Below are positions 43,134-53,913 of a stretch of 64,000 nt of DNA, one piece after another. The notes below the pieces were generated by a model. It saw only the letters and a program-made list of their open reading frames with translations, searched no databases and was not told the DNA's origin. Origin of the DNA: Archangium violaceum (GTDB taxonomy: Bacteria > Myxococcota > Myxococcia > Myxococcales > Myxococcaceae); contig NZ_CP069396.1 in the NCBI RefSeq assembly GCF_016887565.1, positions 12,816,001 through 12,880,000 of the forward strand. Reading direction: 5' to 3'. The position numbers and the translations under genes were made by a program. Position 1 is the first letter of the stretch. Every line of letters starts with the position of its first letter.

Positions 43134-44135
43134 ATGCCGCTCGTCGTGCACCCCCACTTCCACCGGCGCCGCACCGGCGTCACCGCCCACACGGAGCTCA
43201 TCGTCCCCGAGCTGGCGCGTCTGATGGAGACGCGAGCGCTGGGCCGACACCTGGCGGCGGACGTGCCGCGCATCGCGTGGAGCGAGCTGTGGAGGCGCAT
43301 CCGCCGGGAGCCGGTGGTGTGGCACGCGCACCGCAACAACGAGCTGCTCGTCGGGCTGCTGCTGAGGCTGCTCGGGCGGGAGGTGCGGCTGGTGTACACG
43401 CGGCACGGCGGTAGCGTGCCGGGCTGGTTCACCCGCGTCATCACCCGCTACGCCGACCAGCTCGTCACCCTCAACGCGCAGAGCGCGGGGTTCATGCGCA
43501 GGCCCTCGCGGACCATCTCCCACGGGGTGGACCTGGGGCGCTTCGTGCCACCGGCGGACCGTGCGGAGGCCTGGCGGAAGCTGGGGCTGGGCGGGCGTTA
43601 CGGCGTGGGCGTGGTGGGCCGTGTGCGGCCAATGAAGGGACAGGGCGACTTCGTGGATGCGCTGCGCCCGCTGCTGGGCGACTTCCCCGAGTGGAAGCCG
43701 GTGCTGGTGGGGCTGGTGAAGGGCGGGGAGCGCGCGTGGGCCGAGAAGCTGCGCGAGTCGACGGGAGGGGCTCTGGTGCTGGCGGGCGAGCACCGGGACG
43801 TGGTGCCCTGGTACCAGGGGCTGAGCATCCTGGTGCACCCGTCGTACAGCGAGGCCTTCTCCATGGTGCTGGTGGAGGCGATGGCGTGCGGGTGCTGCCC
43901 GGTGGTGACGCGGCTGCCGCACGTGCCTGCGGTCATCGAGCACGGACGCACCGGCTTCATGTACGAGCCCGGGGACGTGGCCACGTTGCGCGAGTTGCTG
44001 ACGCAGCTGATGCGCGAGCCCGAGCGGGTCCGGCAGGTGGGGCTCAACGCCGCGGAGGAGGCCCGGGCGCGCTTCGGCGTGACGCACGAGGCCCGGGCGC
44101 TCGCCGGGGTGTACCAGGCGGCACTCGGGCGTTGA
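43134..44135 (+). CDS. Glycosyltransferase family 4 protein
   Basis: This 333-residue GT-B glycosyltransferase should transfer a sugar from a nucleotide-sugar donor, probably during surface polysaccharide or lipopolysaccharide synthesis. The N-terminal domain has a HPHFHRRRTGVTAHTELI segment. The C-terminal donor domain has GVVGRVRPMKGQGDFVDALR and the EX7E motif EAFSMVLVE (Glu240 and Glu248), followed by AMACGCCPVVTRLPHVP and GRTGFMYEPGDV, as in GT4 enzymes. The start at 43134 falls at the expected N-terminus. It stands alone between the divergent toxin-like operon and the convergent unknown gene at 44151. No other polysaccharide genes are nearby, and the acceptor is unknown. Confidence 0.88.
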   Translation: MPLVVHPHFHRRRTGVTAHTELIVPELARLMETRALGRHLAADVPRIAWSELWRRIRREPVVWHAHRNNELLVGLLLRLLGREVRLVYTRHGGSVPGWFTRVITRYADQLVTLNAQSAGFMRRPSRTISHGVDLGRFVPPADRAEAWRKLGLGGRYGVGVVGRVRPMKGQGDFVDALRPLLGDFPEWKPVLVGLVKGGERAWAEKLRESTGGALVLAGEHRDVVPWYQGLSILVHPSYSEAFSMVLVEAMACGCCPVVTRLPHVPAVIEHGRTGFMYEPGDVATLRELLTQLMREPERVRQVGLNAAEEARARFGVTHEARALAGVYQAALGR

Positions 44136-44150
44136 GCGGCACGAGCCGCG

Positions 44151-45695
44151 TCAGGACCTGGCCCAGGCGAGCGCTTCCAGCGGAGACTCCGCGAGCCGCG
44201 CCCGCTCGTTGTCCAGGAGGGCCTCGATGAGACTGGCCTCGCGCGGGATGCACTCCTCGCCGGCGAAGTCCATCCACCCGAGCTCCCGGGCGCGGCGCGC
44301 CACCACGTTCATCGAGCGCCGGTACTGACGGCTGGCCGAGGCGAACACCCCATCCCTATCCCCCACGAGCCCGCTCAACCACCCGGGCACGCGGCCGAGC
44401 CCCAGCGCCTCGAGGTCCCCGCACTCGTGCCACAGCGCCTGCTCGCGCCACGCGGGGGACAACGCGCGCAGCTCCGGGAACACGGCGTCCGCGTTGCGCA
44501 GTACCGCTCGCTCGGCATCACGGAACACCCGCAGCCACACCTCGCGAGTGCCCCCCAGCGCCGGCCCCGCCAGCTCGAGCGCCCGCAGCAGGTCCTCGTG
44601 GTGCGTCTCCAGGAAGGCCAGCGTCGCCCGCTGCTTGCGCAGCAGGTTGTCCGGTCCCACGGGTCCCAATCGCAACCACCGGAGCGCGGGCGTGGCGATG
44701 TGCCGCAGCGCCCAGACCTCGCGCCAGGCCGCCACGTCCAGCCGCTCGCGGATGGGCGCCAATGCCGGAGCGGTGTCCACCATGCGGCGCTCCTCGGGGG
44801 AGAGCAGGTCCGGGTACTCGGTGCGCACGGCCTCGACGATGCCCAGGACGGTGAACAGCTCCAGGTAGAGCCCCACGCGTACCAGCCAGCGCGGATCCTC
44901 CAGGTGCGTGGTGTCCAGCGAGAGGTCGCTCTCGATGGCCTCCTGGTACAGCCGCGCCTTGTCCATGCCGATGGCCAGCACGGGGTACCAGGGGTGATGG
45001 GCGACCGCGAGCCGCCGGACCCCGAGCCGCTCCTCCTGGGCCCGCGTATCCGGCCGCACGAGCCCCTCGAGCACCCGCTGGTAGAGCGAGCCGAATCGCC
45101 CCAGGTCATAGAGCTCCACCTGGGACTCGTCGCACGAGAGCACGATGTCCCCGGCGCACAGCTCCAGCATCACCCGGAAGCGGCGGTGGAACAGGTGGGC
45201 GAGCGAGAAGGCCTCGGCGCCCACCTTGCCGAGACGCGCGAGGCCCTCGCGCAGGACGGCATACGGGAGCGCGGCCACGTGACCGCCTTCGAGCACGGGC
45301 GAGGAGCAAGCCCCGGCGCGCGAGGGCTGGGACAGGGGCACCTCCCTGCGCACCAGGCCCGGGACCGGGAGTAGCCCGCCCTCCCCTGGCGAATCCGGGA
45401 GCAACCACACGGACATGCGCACGTGCGCGGGCCCGACCAGCTGGTGCCGTCCGAGCCCCCGATGGACCTCGAAGAGCAACCGCAGCTCTCCCAGGTCGGA
45501 GCCGGGGGCGCGCCGCGAGTCGAACACGCCGATGTACGGGCTGTCGCCCTGGCCGGGTGACAGCGCATGAATCACGCGCAGCTGGGGACGCGCGTCGGTG
45601 AGGGGAATGACCTGCCGGAAGGACTTCGGCTCCGAGCAGGAGACGGGCTCGGTCGGGGAATGGGACGTGGCGGAAACGGCAATGGGAAGCGACAA
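44151..45695 (-). CDS. Hypothetical protein, 514 residues
   Basis: This large soluble protein is of a type I do not recognise. It has no signal peptide or membrane segment. The first ~190 residues are mixed beta/alpha (RPQLRVIHALSPGQGD, LLFEVHRGLGRHQLVG) with a mid-region segment FRVMLELCAGDIVLSCDESQ. The remainder is strongly helical, rich in Arg, Leu and Glu (YLELFTVLGIVEAVRTEYPD, LRKQRATLAFLETHHEDLLR). No catalytic signature is obvious. The start is likely a TTG at 45695, eight bases after a GGGGG site; other in-frame starts lie well inside the conserved-looking region. Third-position GC and absence of stops over 1.5 kb support real coding. It is convergent with the glycosyltransferase gene (15-bp gap). 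Confidence 0.7.
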   Translation of the reverse strand: MSLPIAVSATSHSPTEPVSCSEPKSFRQVIPLTDARPQLRVIHALSPGQGDSPYIGVFDSRRAPGSDLGELRLLFEVHRGLGRHQLVGPAHVRMSVWLLPDSPGEGGLLPVPGLVRREVPLSQPSRAGACSSPVLEGGHVAALPYAVLREGLARLGKVGAEAFSLAHLFHRRFRVMLELCAGDIVLSCDESQVELYDLGRFGSLYQRVLEGLVRPDTRAQEERLGVRRLAVAHHPWYPVLAIGMDKARLYQEAIESDLSLDTTHLEDPRWLVRVGLYLELFTVLGIVEAVRTEYPDLLSPEERRMVDTAPALAPIRERLDVAAWREVWALRHIATPALRWLRLGPVGPDNLLRKQRATLAFLETHHEDLLRALELAGPALGGTREVWLRVFRDAERAVLRNADAVFPELRALSPAWREQALWHECGDLEALGLGRVPGWLSGLVGDRDGVFASASRQYRRSMNVVARRARELGWMDFAGEECIPREASLIEALLDNERARLAESPLEALAWARS

Positions 45696-45712
45696 GCATG
45701 GACCCCCTTCTT

Positions 45713-45737
45713 CGTCGCACCTCGGTGCAGAAGGGGG
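45713..45737 (-). terminator. Hairpin between the basic-protein gene and the unknown gene
   Basis: CCCCCTTC (45713-45720) and GAAGGGGG (45730-45737) form an 8-bp stem with a nine-base loop, downstream of the leftward gene ending at 45819. It also overlaps the ribosome-site region of the TTG start at 45695, so it may affect translation of that gene. Confidence 0.35.
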
Positions 45738-45818
45738 CCCAACACGATGTGACGCTCACGACGCGCCCCGGGACGGGTCACCGCCCGGGAGAGGGGCGCC
45801 GGCCCGCCCGGATGCCGG

Positions 45819-46208
45819 CTACTTCTTCGAGCGCGACGAGCCACTCGACTTGCGCGAGCGAGACGAGCTGCTCGACTTGCGCGTGCCGGTCGACTTGCGC
45901 CCCGGGGACTTGCGGCCCGTCTTGCCACTCGCCGAGGTGCGGGACCGGGACTTGCCACCCGCGGAGCCGCGCGTGCTACGGGCCGGCTTCGCCCGGCGCG
46001 ACGAGGTCTTCGACGCGCTCTTGGACGAGGTCTTCGACGCGCTCTTGGACGCGTTCTTCGTCTCCCCGGCTTCGCGGCGCTGTTTGTTCACCGTCCGGGC
46101 GGCGAGCTCCTCGGCCCGCTCCAGGCTGGCCCCGCGCTTGCGCGCCGACTGCTTGATCTTCTCGTACTGACGCTTGCGCTTCGGGTTCTTCACTCCACGC
46201 GGTGGCAT
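45819..46208 (-). CDS. Small basic protein with histone-like Ser/Lys/Arg tail
   Basis: This 129-residue cytoplasmic protein has two parts. Residues 1-52 (PPRGVKNPKRKRQYEKIKQS, RAEELAARTVNKQRREAG) match a short helical module found in many bacterial proteins often labelled plasmid-stabilisation or KGG-like. Residues 53-129 are almost entirely Ser, Lys, Arg, Thr, Ala and Gly (SKSASKTSSKSASKTSSRR, SSSSRSRKSSGSSRSKK), like a histone H1 tail. It should bind nucleic acids non-specifically and could compact DNA or protect spores. The start at 46208 is set by GGAGGAAC just upstream. The tail is encoded by near-perfect 24-bp direct repeats. It may be rich in modifiable lysines and serines. No partner gene adjoins it. 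Confidence 0.75.
   Translation of the reverse strand: MPPRGVKNPKRKRQYEKIKQSARKRGASLERAEELAARTVNKQRREAGETKNASKSASKTSSKSASKTSSRRAKPARSTRGSAGGKSRSRTSASGKTGRKSPGRKSTGTRKSSSSSRSRKSSGSSRSKK
46016..46066 (-). repeat. Direct 24-bp repeats inside the basic-protein tail
   Basis: Two 24-base units reading GACGAGGTCTTCGACGCGCT plus CTTG, one following the other, with a partial third, encode SASKTSSK repeats. Such short tandem units should change in number by slippage and so vary the tail length. Confidence 0.6.
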
Positions 46209-46389
46209 CCGTTCCTCCTCCGGCTGTCGGATGGATTGCTCCAACAGGATGGGGATGAATGTTTCCCGACGCTGGGGCCGTGGAGAATTTCACGGGGGCG
46301 AGCGTTGAACAGTTTGCGCTCGGAAAGCCCTTGCACCCAAAAGACGTCTGGAACCTGACACGTCCAAGCGGAGGACCCGACCCGGGACA

Positions 46390-48078
<1,689 letters not shown>

Positions 48079-48205
48079 CGATTGGCCTCGGGTGGACCCA
48101 CCATCGCCCGCATGATCTCACGACCGCCCGCGCGGCGCGAGTGGGGGGAGCCCCCCGCATCGGGTCCTGCCACGACGAGGGCGCGCCGGGTTATCCTGCG
48201 CCGCC

Positions 48206-48667
48206 ATGCGGTGTGACCTCTGCTACCAGTCCGAGCCGTCGACGTACGTCGAACTCCACCACAACGTGGGGATGATCATCCTGCGCCGGGTGTACACGAC
48301 GGAGGGAGAGCTGTGCCGGAGCTGCCTGGACAGGAGCTTCTGGCACCACACCCTGCGCAACCTCACGCTCGGGTGGTGGGGGACCATCTCGTTCATCATG
48401 ACGTGGTATTACCTGCTCTCCAATGTCGTCACGTACGTGCAGGCCCGCTCCGAGCTGAGGAAGGCCAGGCCCCGGCGCGAGGCGCCCCGGGAGGCCGTGT
48501 CGGGAGCGGAGGCCCGGCGCATCCTGGAGCCGTTCGAGCACAACGTGCGGATGAGGCTGCGTGACGGGGAGACGCCGGAGGCGATCGCCCAGGATCTGGC
48601 GCGCTTTCACGGTGTCGAGCTCGGGGCCGCCCAGCAATTCGTGGACGAGCAGCGTCAGGCCGCCTGA
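48206..48667 (+). CDS. Zinc-ribbon membrane protein, hypothetical
   Basis: This 153-residue protein starts MRCDLCYQSE with a CXXC pair and has a second pair CRSCLD near residue 38, forming a probable zinc ribbon. A hydrophobic stretch (LTLGWWGTISFIMTWYYLLS, about 53-72) is a likely membrane helix or pair. The C-terminal half is helical and charged, with EAIAQDLARFHGVELGAAQQ and a C-terminal FVDEQRQ. It may tether a zinc-binding domain to the membrane or act as a small accessory protein; I recognise no family. The start ATG at 48206 follows a CGCCGCC stretch with no strong ribosome site. It is divergent from the kinase at 46390. Confidence 0.65.
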   Translation: MRCDLCYQSEPSTYVELHHNVGMIILRRVYTTEGELCRSCLDRSFWHHTLRNLTLGWWGTISFIMTWYYLLSNVVTYVQARSELRKARPRREAPREAVSGAEARRILEPFEHNVRMRLRDGETPEAIAQDLARFHGVELGAAQQFVDEQRQAA

Positions 48668-48854
48668 AGTCCTGGAGGTCCGAAGGGCCCGAGATGTCCG
48701 GTGCCGACAGTCGCTGTGTTCACGACCTGGACATCCTCACGTCGAGCAGGAGTCAGAGACACGGGGAGCGAAAAGAACGAGCCAGAAGGGTGTTTGAATG
48801 AATGGCACTGAGGTGCGTCTGAAGCGCTGCCATCGCGTTTCCAGGAGGCATTCC

Positions 48855-49793
48855 GTGCCGGTTTCCAAGCAACTGCTGTGCGCCGCCCTGGTGGCTGGAT
48901 GCGTCTTCGGCGCCCCGGCGGCGGAGGCCCGCTTCGGCAAGAGCCGGGGAGACTCCTCCTCCAATTCCAGCTCCCGCTCCTCGTCGAGCGACTCCAGTTC
49001 CTCCAGCGACTCCTCCTCGTCGAGGACGTCTCGCACCCATGGGAGCGACGGCAACGGCTCGGGCCCGCGGGTCCACGATGCCACGGCGGTGGGCTGGGAA
49101 TCGAACGGCGGCTCCTCATCGGGCCATGGAGATGGGAACGGGCGCCCGCGCGCTCCGAGACGCGCCTACCTCCGCCCCACGAGGTACGCCTCCTACGGAT
49201 TCTTCGGCGCGCACTACCACCCGTACGGCCCGCGGCCGAGGTGGGAGCGGGAACGGCCCGAGGAGCGGAGCTCCGAGCTGATGGTGCGGCTGGGCGTGGA
49301 AGGGTACGCCGTGAAGGACGGCGGGGCGCTGGGGGGATACCTCGGCGTCGAGGGAAGGCACTGGGGCGTCTCCACGCGGCTGACGGGGCTGTCGCTGAAC
49401 GCGGAGGACGGCTCGGGGGACAAGGATCGCATCCAGCTGGGCGAGGCGCACCTGACATTCGCCCCGGTGGCGAGCAGGCACGGGCGGCTGCGGCTGGAGG
49501 CGGGCGTGGGCGTGGCGCGCGCGCCGGACATTACCTTCATCGGCCCGAGCGTGGCCCTGTCCTTCGAGCGGTGCCTGTTCGGGCCGTTGGACCTGGAGGG
49601 CCGGCTGCAATGGGTGCCGGTGCCGCACATGCAACTGGATGGACAGGCGGCGCTGGCGCTGCACCTGGGCGTGCTGACGCTGCGGGGTGGCTGGCGGGGG
49701 CTGCTGCTGAACGACCGGGGCTACGTCGAGGACGGCGTGGAGCACCAGGATGTGATGGGAGGCCCGTTCGTGGGCCTCGGCTTCAACTTCTGA
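48855..49793 (+). CDS. Exported Ser-rich beta-barrel-like hypothetical protein
   Basis: This 312-residue protein has a signal peptide (LLCAALVAGCVFGAPAAEA) whose GTG start at 48855 lies six bases after a perfect AGGAGG site. A run of serine-rich low-complexity sequence follows (SSSNSSSRSSSSDSSSSSDS, near residues 33-52), then a His/Gly-rich spacer. A C-terminal domain of ~180 residues has alternating amphipathic strands (VRLGVEGYAVKDGGALGGYL, GVEGRHWGVSTRLTGLSLNA, AALALHLGVLTLRGGWRGLL). Such alternation fits a small outer-membrane beta barrel. I recognise no family. A longer frame from 48798 is open but lacks a ribosome site. No neighbour indicates a role. Confidence 0.72.
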   Translation: MPVSKQLLCAALVAGCVFGAPAAEARFGKSRGDSSSNSSSRSSSSDSSSSSDSSSSRTSRTHGSDGNGSGPRVHDATAVGWESNGGSSSGHGDGNGRPRAPRRAYLRPTRYASYGFFGAHYHPYGPRPRWERERPEERSSELMVRLGVEGYAVKDGGALGGYLGVEGRHWGVSTRLTGLSLNAEDGSGDKDRIQLGEAHLTFAPVASRHGRLRLEAGVGVARAPDITFIGPSVALSFERCLFGPLDLEGRLQWVPVPHMQLDGQAALALHLGVLTLRGGWRGLLLNDRGYVEDGVEHQDVMGGPFVGLGFNF

Positions 49794-49896
49794 GACGGGG
49801 GCCCGTGACAGACCGCCTTCCCGGGGAGCTGCCGGGGAGACGGGCGGTGCATGCTCCCGGAGCGGGCGCTTTCGGGGTATGTGAGGGGCACCCACC

Positions 49897-50850
49897 ATGA
49901 CCGCCCGCCCCTGTCGACCCCTGCCCGCCGATGGCCGTTTCCTGCAGTCCATCGGCCCGACGCCCCTGGTTCCACTCCGCCTCGACGCGGAGGGCCCGAC
50001 CATCTGGTGCAAGCTGGAGTTCCTCAACCCGAGCGGCTCCACGAAGGACCGCATCGCGCGCTACATGTTGGAGAAGGCGTGGCGGCTGGGCGAGCTGTGC
50101 CCGGGGGGTGAGGTGGTGGAGGCCTCCAGCGGCTCGACGAGCATCGCGCTGGCGCTGGCCTCTGCGCAGATGGGCCTGAAGTTCACCGCGGTGATGCCCG
50201 AGGGAGTCACGGGCGAGCGCGTGCTGACCATCCGGGCCTACGGTGGCAACGTGGAGCTGGTGCCGCGCGACGCGGGCATCCGAGGCGCCATCGCCCGGGC
50301 GGAGGAGATCGCCCGCGAGCGCAAGGCCTTCGCGCCGCGCCAGTTCGAGAACCCGGACAACGCGGAGGCGCACCGGGTGTGGACGGGGCAGGAGATCCTC
50401 TCGCAGGTACCGGGAGGGCTGGTGCACGCGGTGGTGAGCGGGGTGGGCACGGGCGGGACGGTGGTGGGGCTGTACCAGGCTTTCGCGGAAGCGGGCTGCC
50501 CGGTGGCGCCCTTCGTGGCCCGGCCCATCTCGGGACTGGGCAGCGACATGGAGTGCTGCAGCTTCAGCTCGCGGGTGCCGGGCGTGGTGGATGGCCTGTC
50601 GAGGCTGTACCGCGAGGCGGACCTGCCGGGGCTGGTGGAGCTGAACATCTCGGACGAGCTGGCGATGAGCACCGCGCGGGCGCTCATCCGGCGAGGCTTC
50701 CCGGTGGGGCCCTCGTCGGGGCTCAACTACGCGGCGGCGGTGGAGGCGGCGAAGCGGCTGGGGCCGGGCGCGCAGGTGGTGACGCTCTTCCCGGACCGGA
50801 TGGAGCGCTACTTCTCCACCGAGCTCATCCAGCCCAGGGGCACGACCTGA
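49897..50850 (+). CDS. Cysteine synthase / cystathionine-beta-synthase family PLP enzyme
   Basis: This 317-residue fold-type II PLP enzyme begins FLQSIGPTPLVPLRLD, with the PLP lysine in NPSGSTKDRIARYML. The substrate loop EASSGSTSIALALAS and the PLP-phosphate glycine loop GVGTGGTVVG follow. The second-domain VAPFVARPISGLGSDMECCS replaces the usual effector region, and SSGLNYAAAVEAAKRLGPGA ends the core. These features fit O-acetylserine sulfhydrylase-like enzymes, but sequence near the substrate segment (FARPISGLGSD type) differs from CysK. A specialised enzyme, for example one making beta-substituted alanines, is possible. No cysE or CBS domain is nearby. It overlaps no other gene, and the next gene (cyclase) begins 17 bp later, so they may be co-transcribed. 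Confidence 0.85.
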   Translation: MTARPCRPLPADGRFLQSIGPTPLVPLRLDAEGPTIWCKLEFLNPSGSTKDRIARYMLEKAWRLGELCPGGEVVEASSGSTSIALALASAQMGLKFTAVMPEGVTGERVLTIRAYGGNVELVPRDAGIRGAIARAEEIARERKAFAPRQFENPDNAEAHRVWTGQEILSQVPGGLVHAVVSGVGTGGTVVGLYQAFAEAGCPVAPFVARPISGLGSDMECCSFSSRVPGVVDGLSRLYREADLPGLVELNISDELAMSTARALIRRGFPVGPSSGLNYAAAVEAAKRLGPGAQVVTLFPDRMERYFSTELIQPRGTT

Positions 50851-50866
50851 GCGGAACGGGGCGACC

Positions 50867-52495
50867 ATGACCAGCGCACGCGCCACGAGCGTGGCCACCA
50901 CGGGGACGGAGCTCGAGGAGCTCCGCATGCTGCACGCGCTCAACCGGGAGGTGGACTCGCTCATCGAGGAGTGCCTCCGGGAGCGGGCCTCGCTGGCCCG
51001 GACGTTCCAACGGGTGCTGCCGCTGGTGCTGCGGGAGACGGGGGCGCGGGGCATCGCCGTCACCACGCGCAACGAGGAGCTGGTGGAGCAGACGTTCCAC
51101 GAGGGTGACTTCGACGGCACGTTTCCGGGCGCGCTGCTGACGGGGCCTGGCGGCACGAGGCGCGAGGGCGGCGGCACGGTGGTGAGCCAGGCGCTGGACG
51201 TGGTGGGCCAGGAGGTGGGGCGCATCGGCCTGTACCTGATGGGGGACCACACACGGCCCGAGCAGGCGGGGCGCCTGGAGCGCATGCTGGACACGGTGGC
51301 CGAGCAGCTCGACACGGTGCTGCTGCAGGTGCACACCGCGAGCGAGAAGCAGGAGCTCATCCTCCAACTGAACCACCTGCTGGCCAACCCCGTCTTCGAG
51401 TCGGGCATGGACCAGGTGGTGCTGACGCTGGCGCAGCGGGTGCGGGTGCCGGGCTTCCTGCTGGTGTACCGGGACGCGATGAGACACTCGGTGCTGCATT
51501 ACCGCACGTACCGCGACGGGCACCTGGAGCACGAGTCGGGGGAGCGGCCCTCCCTGGTGCTGGAGGCCCTGCTGCACGCGCACGGCCCGGAGCTGCTGGT
51601 GCAGGGCAACGAGCGGCTGAAGCAGGCGTTCGGGGAGCACCGGGTGGTGGAGGTGGTGCTCATCGCGAGCCACCTGCACAGCGAGCCGTTGGGCCGCATC
51701 CTCCTGTGGTCGGGAGAGGAGGGCTTCTCCAGCTACACGCTGGACCTGGTGCGGGTGCTGGCCTCGACGCTGAGCCAGCGGCTGGTGGACTACAACCGTG
51801 AGCGCGCGCACCTCTCGCAGTTCTTCTCGGCGGACGTCATCGACGAGCTGTTGAAGGTACCGGACTACGGGAAGCGCTACCTGTCGAGCCGGGACGAGGA
51901 GGTGGGAATCCTCTTCGCGGACATCAACGGCTTCACGCGGGTGTGCGAGCAATTGGAGACACCTGCGCGCATCGGCCATTTCGTGGACCGGTGGAGCACG
52001 CGGATGGTGGAGCTGCTGTGGCGGCACGGGGGCGTGTTCGACAAGATGGTGGGTGACTGCGTCATCGGGCTGTTCGGCCCCCCGTTCTTCCGGAGTAGCC
52101 GGCGCGAGCGGGCGGAGGCGCTGATGAGGGCCGCGTGTGACATCCAGCGCTTCACCGCGTCGATGAGCGAGGACCCGGAGGTGCGGGGCATCTGCGAGCG
52201 GGCGGGGATGCCGGGGCTGGGCGTGGCGGTGGGGCTGAACCTGGCACCCACGCTGTGTGGCCTCTTCGGACCGAACCAATACTACACGGGCTTCTCCACG
52301 GGGATGAACCAGACGGCGCGGCTGCAATCGCTGGCGGGTTTTCGCGAGACGCTGGTGATGGAGCCGGTGAAGCAGGCGCTGAAGGGCAGCGAGGACGCAC
52401 TCATCCAATCCCTCACCTACGGACCACTGACGGAGACACCGGTGAAGAACGTGGCGAAACCACTGCGCCACCACCGACTGCTGCCGCCGGACTGA
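50867..52495 (+). CDS. GAF-containing class III adenylate/guanylate cyclase
   Basis: This 542-residue soluble protein has a helical start, one or two GAF-like sensory domains in residues ~30-310 and a class III nucleotide cyclase catalytic domain at ~345-520. In the catalytic domain the metal-binding Asp residues are Asp352 (VGILFADINGFTRV) and Asp397 (DKMVGDCVIGLFG), 45 residues apart as usual. The Asn/Arg transition-state pair is present in STGMNQTARLQS. The mid-domain GLNLAPTLCGLFGPNQYYTG departs from the common GxNTGxxxxGNIG. Activity should be cAMP (or cGMP) synthesis, probably responding to a small molecule in the GAF region. The start at 50867 follows the PLP enzyme by 16 bp, so the genes could be coupled in expression. 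Confidence 0.87.
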   Translation: MTSARATSVATTGTELEELRMLHALNREVDSLIEECLRERASLARTFQRVLPLVLRETGARGIAVTTRNEELVEQTFHEGDFDGTFPGALLTGPGGTRREGGGTVVSQALDVVGQEVGRIGLYLMGDHTRPEQAGRLERMLDTVAEQLDTVLLQVHTASEKQELILQLNHLLANPVFESGMDQVVLTLAQRVRVPGFLLVYRDAMRHSVLHYRTYRDGHLEHESGERPSLVLEALLHAHGPELLVQGNERLKQAFGEHRVVEVVLIASHLHSEPLGRILLWSGEEGFSSYTLDLVRVLASTLSQRLVDYNRERAHLSQFFSADVIDELLKVPDYGKRYLSSRDEEVGILFADINGFTRVCEQLETPARIGHFVDRWSTRMVELLWRHGGVFDKMVGDCVIGLFGPPFFRSSRRERAEALMRAACDIQRFTASMSEDPEVRGICERAGMPGLGVAVGLNLAPTLCGLFGPNQYYTGFSTGMNQTARLQSLAGFRETLVMEPVKQALKGSEDALIQSLTYGPLTETPVKNVAKPLRHHRLLPPD

Positions 52496-52558
52496 GGGAG
52501 ATCCAACCCGTGAGCGGGCCGTCAACACCTGGGACACATGGATTCCCAGGAGCCCCCC

Positions 52559-53896
52559 ATGCGCCGATTGAGTCCCCTGATCGCCCTGCTGCTCACCGCC
52601 TGCGGAGAGAAGGTCCCAGCGCCCGGAAGCGGGAGCCCCCCGGAGGGCTCCACCTCGCCCATCCAGGGCAGCCTGACGGTGCGCACACACTACGCCGACC
52701 GCCCGGATTGGCGAGAACGCTACCAGAGCGTGTACGTCCTGCTCGGCGACGGAAGCCGCTTCCGGCGGGCCGTGGATGACCAGGGCATGGCCCGGTTCGA
52801 GGACCCCACCCTCGTGGGAGCACAGGACGTCACGATCGTGGAGGTGCAGAAGGGCGGAGCCCAGGTGGTCCACACCCTGCTCGCGATGGACGTGCCGGAG
52901 CTGGAGCTGCCCTATGGCCCTGGCGCGGCGCCCGACCAGACGGTCGCGACGAAGCAGGCCACGCTCACCGGCAAGGTGACGGGCGCGACCGGGACGGGCA
53001 CCGTGAGCCCCCTGGTGGTGGGAGAGGGATTCTACGGTCTGTCCGCGAGCAACCCGCCCCCCGGTACCTTCAGCTTCGACATCTGGGGGTATGCGCCCGG
53101 CCGCATCTCCCTCTTCGCCTCCGAGTCCATGCCCAACGGCGGCAGGGTCCTGCGGGTCGGCATGAAGAAGGACATCGTGGTGGGAGGAGGACAACCCGTC
53201 ACCGACCAGGAGGTCGTGCTCGACCACGTCGTGGACCAGACGCTTGCGGTGACGGTGGAGGGAATGGAGCCCCATGGGACCCGGGCGAATGCCTCGCTCC
53301 TCTACTTCGAGGGCACGCAGGAGCTCTTCGGTACGGGGACCCAGGGGACGCCCCCCTTGTCGCTGCCCGCCATCGCGCGGACGGCGCCGTTCGACACCGC
53401 CCAGATGAACGTCAGCGTCGGTGTCGGCGATGAAGATGAGCTGCCCCGGGGAGGAGCGAGCACGAGCGTGCGCGTGGGAGCGACCTCGCCCGTGAACATC
53501 AAGCTGCTGGCGCCCGTGCTGCTCGCCTCACCGACCCTGGGCACGAGGACCTCTCCGGGGACCGCGCCACGAAACGGATTCGTCTTCCGCTGGAGCGCCG
53601 ATCCGACCGCGCGTTTCGTGAAGCTGGTGCTCATGCCCGTATCCGGGAGCACGAGCAGACCGCTCATCTGGGAAGTGCTGGCGCCGACGTCCGTCACCAC
53701 CTTCACGCCCTTCCCACTGCCGGCGGAGGCGGCACCGCAGAGCACGCTCGAAGCGGGCCTGTACGCCATGGAAGCCCAGTCACTCGACTACGGAGAGGGC
53801 CATGGAGTACCGGACTACATCCAGTACTCCATCAACCCGGACCTGACGCGGGAGCAGCGAAAGACCGAGGTACAGGGCTACGTGACGTTGCAATAA
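52559..53896 (+). CDS. Large hypothetical lipoprotein
   Basis: This 445-residue lipoprotein (lipobox LLTAC, Cys15) has an AGGAG site seven bases upstream, fixing the start at 52559. After an acidic/Pro-rich linker, the mature part is beta-rich with repeats of short strands and turns (GSLTVRTHYADRPDWRERYQ, LGDGSRFRRAVDDQGMARFE, TVEGMEPHGTRANASLLYFE). There are long low-complexity threonine/serine/glycine segments and no obvious catalytic residues. It looks like a surface-exposed adhesin-like or carbohydrate-binding protein. I recognise no named family. Two hairpin repeats and a PhoX-type gene lie downstream on the other strand. The stop at 53896 is followed by hairpin repeat copy 5. Confidence 0.7.
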   Translation: MRRLSPLIALLLTACGEKVPAPGSGSPPEGSTSPIQGSLTVRTHYADRPDWRERYQSVYVLLGDGSRFRRAVDDQGMARFEDPTLVGAQDVTIVEVQKGGAQVVHTLLAMDVPELELPYGPGAAPDQTVATKQATLTGKVTGATGTGTVSPLVVGEGFYGLSASNPPPGTFSFDIWGYAPGRISLFASESMPNGGRVLRVGMKKDIVVGGGQPVTDQEVVLDHVVDQTLAVTVEGMEPHGTRANASLLYFEGTQELFGTGTQGTPPLSLPAIARTAPFDTAQMNVSVGVGDEDELPRGGASTSVRVGATSPVNIKLLAPVLLASPTLGTRTSPGTAPRNGFVFRWSADPTARFVKLVLMPVSGSTSRPLIWEVLAPTSVTTFTPFPLPAEAAPQSTLEAGLYAMEAQSLDYGEGHGVPDYIQYSINPDLTREQRKTEVQGYVTLQ

Positions 53897-53913
53897 CCGG
53901 GTCCCCCCCCAAC

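Noticed and set aside
50825-53275. 816-residue minus-strand frame over the cyclase gene
   Set aside because: The opposite strand carries a class III cyclase with all catalytic residues; this frame is His/Arg/Gln-rich with no domain.
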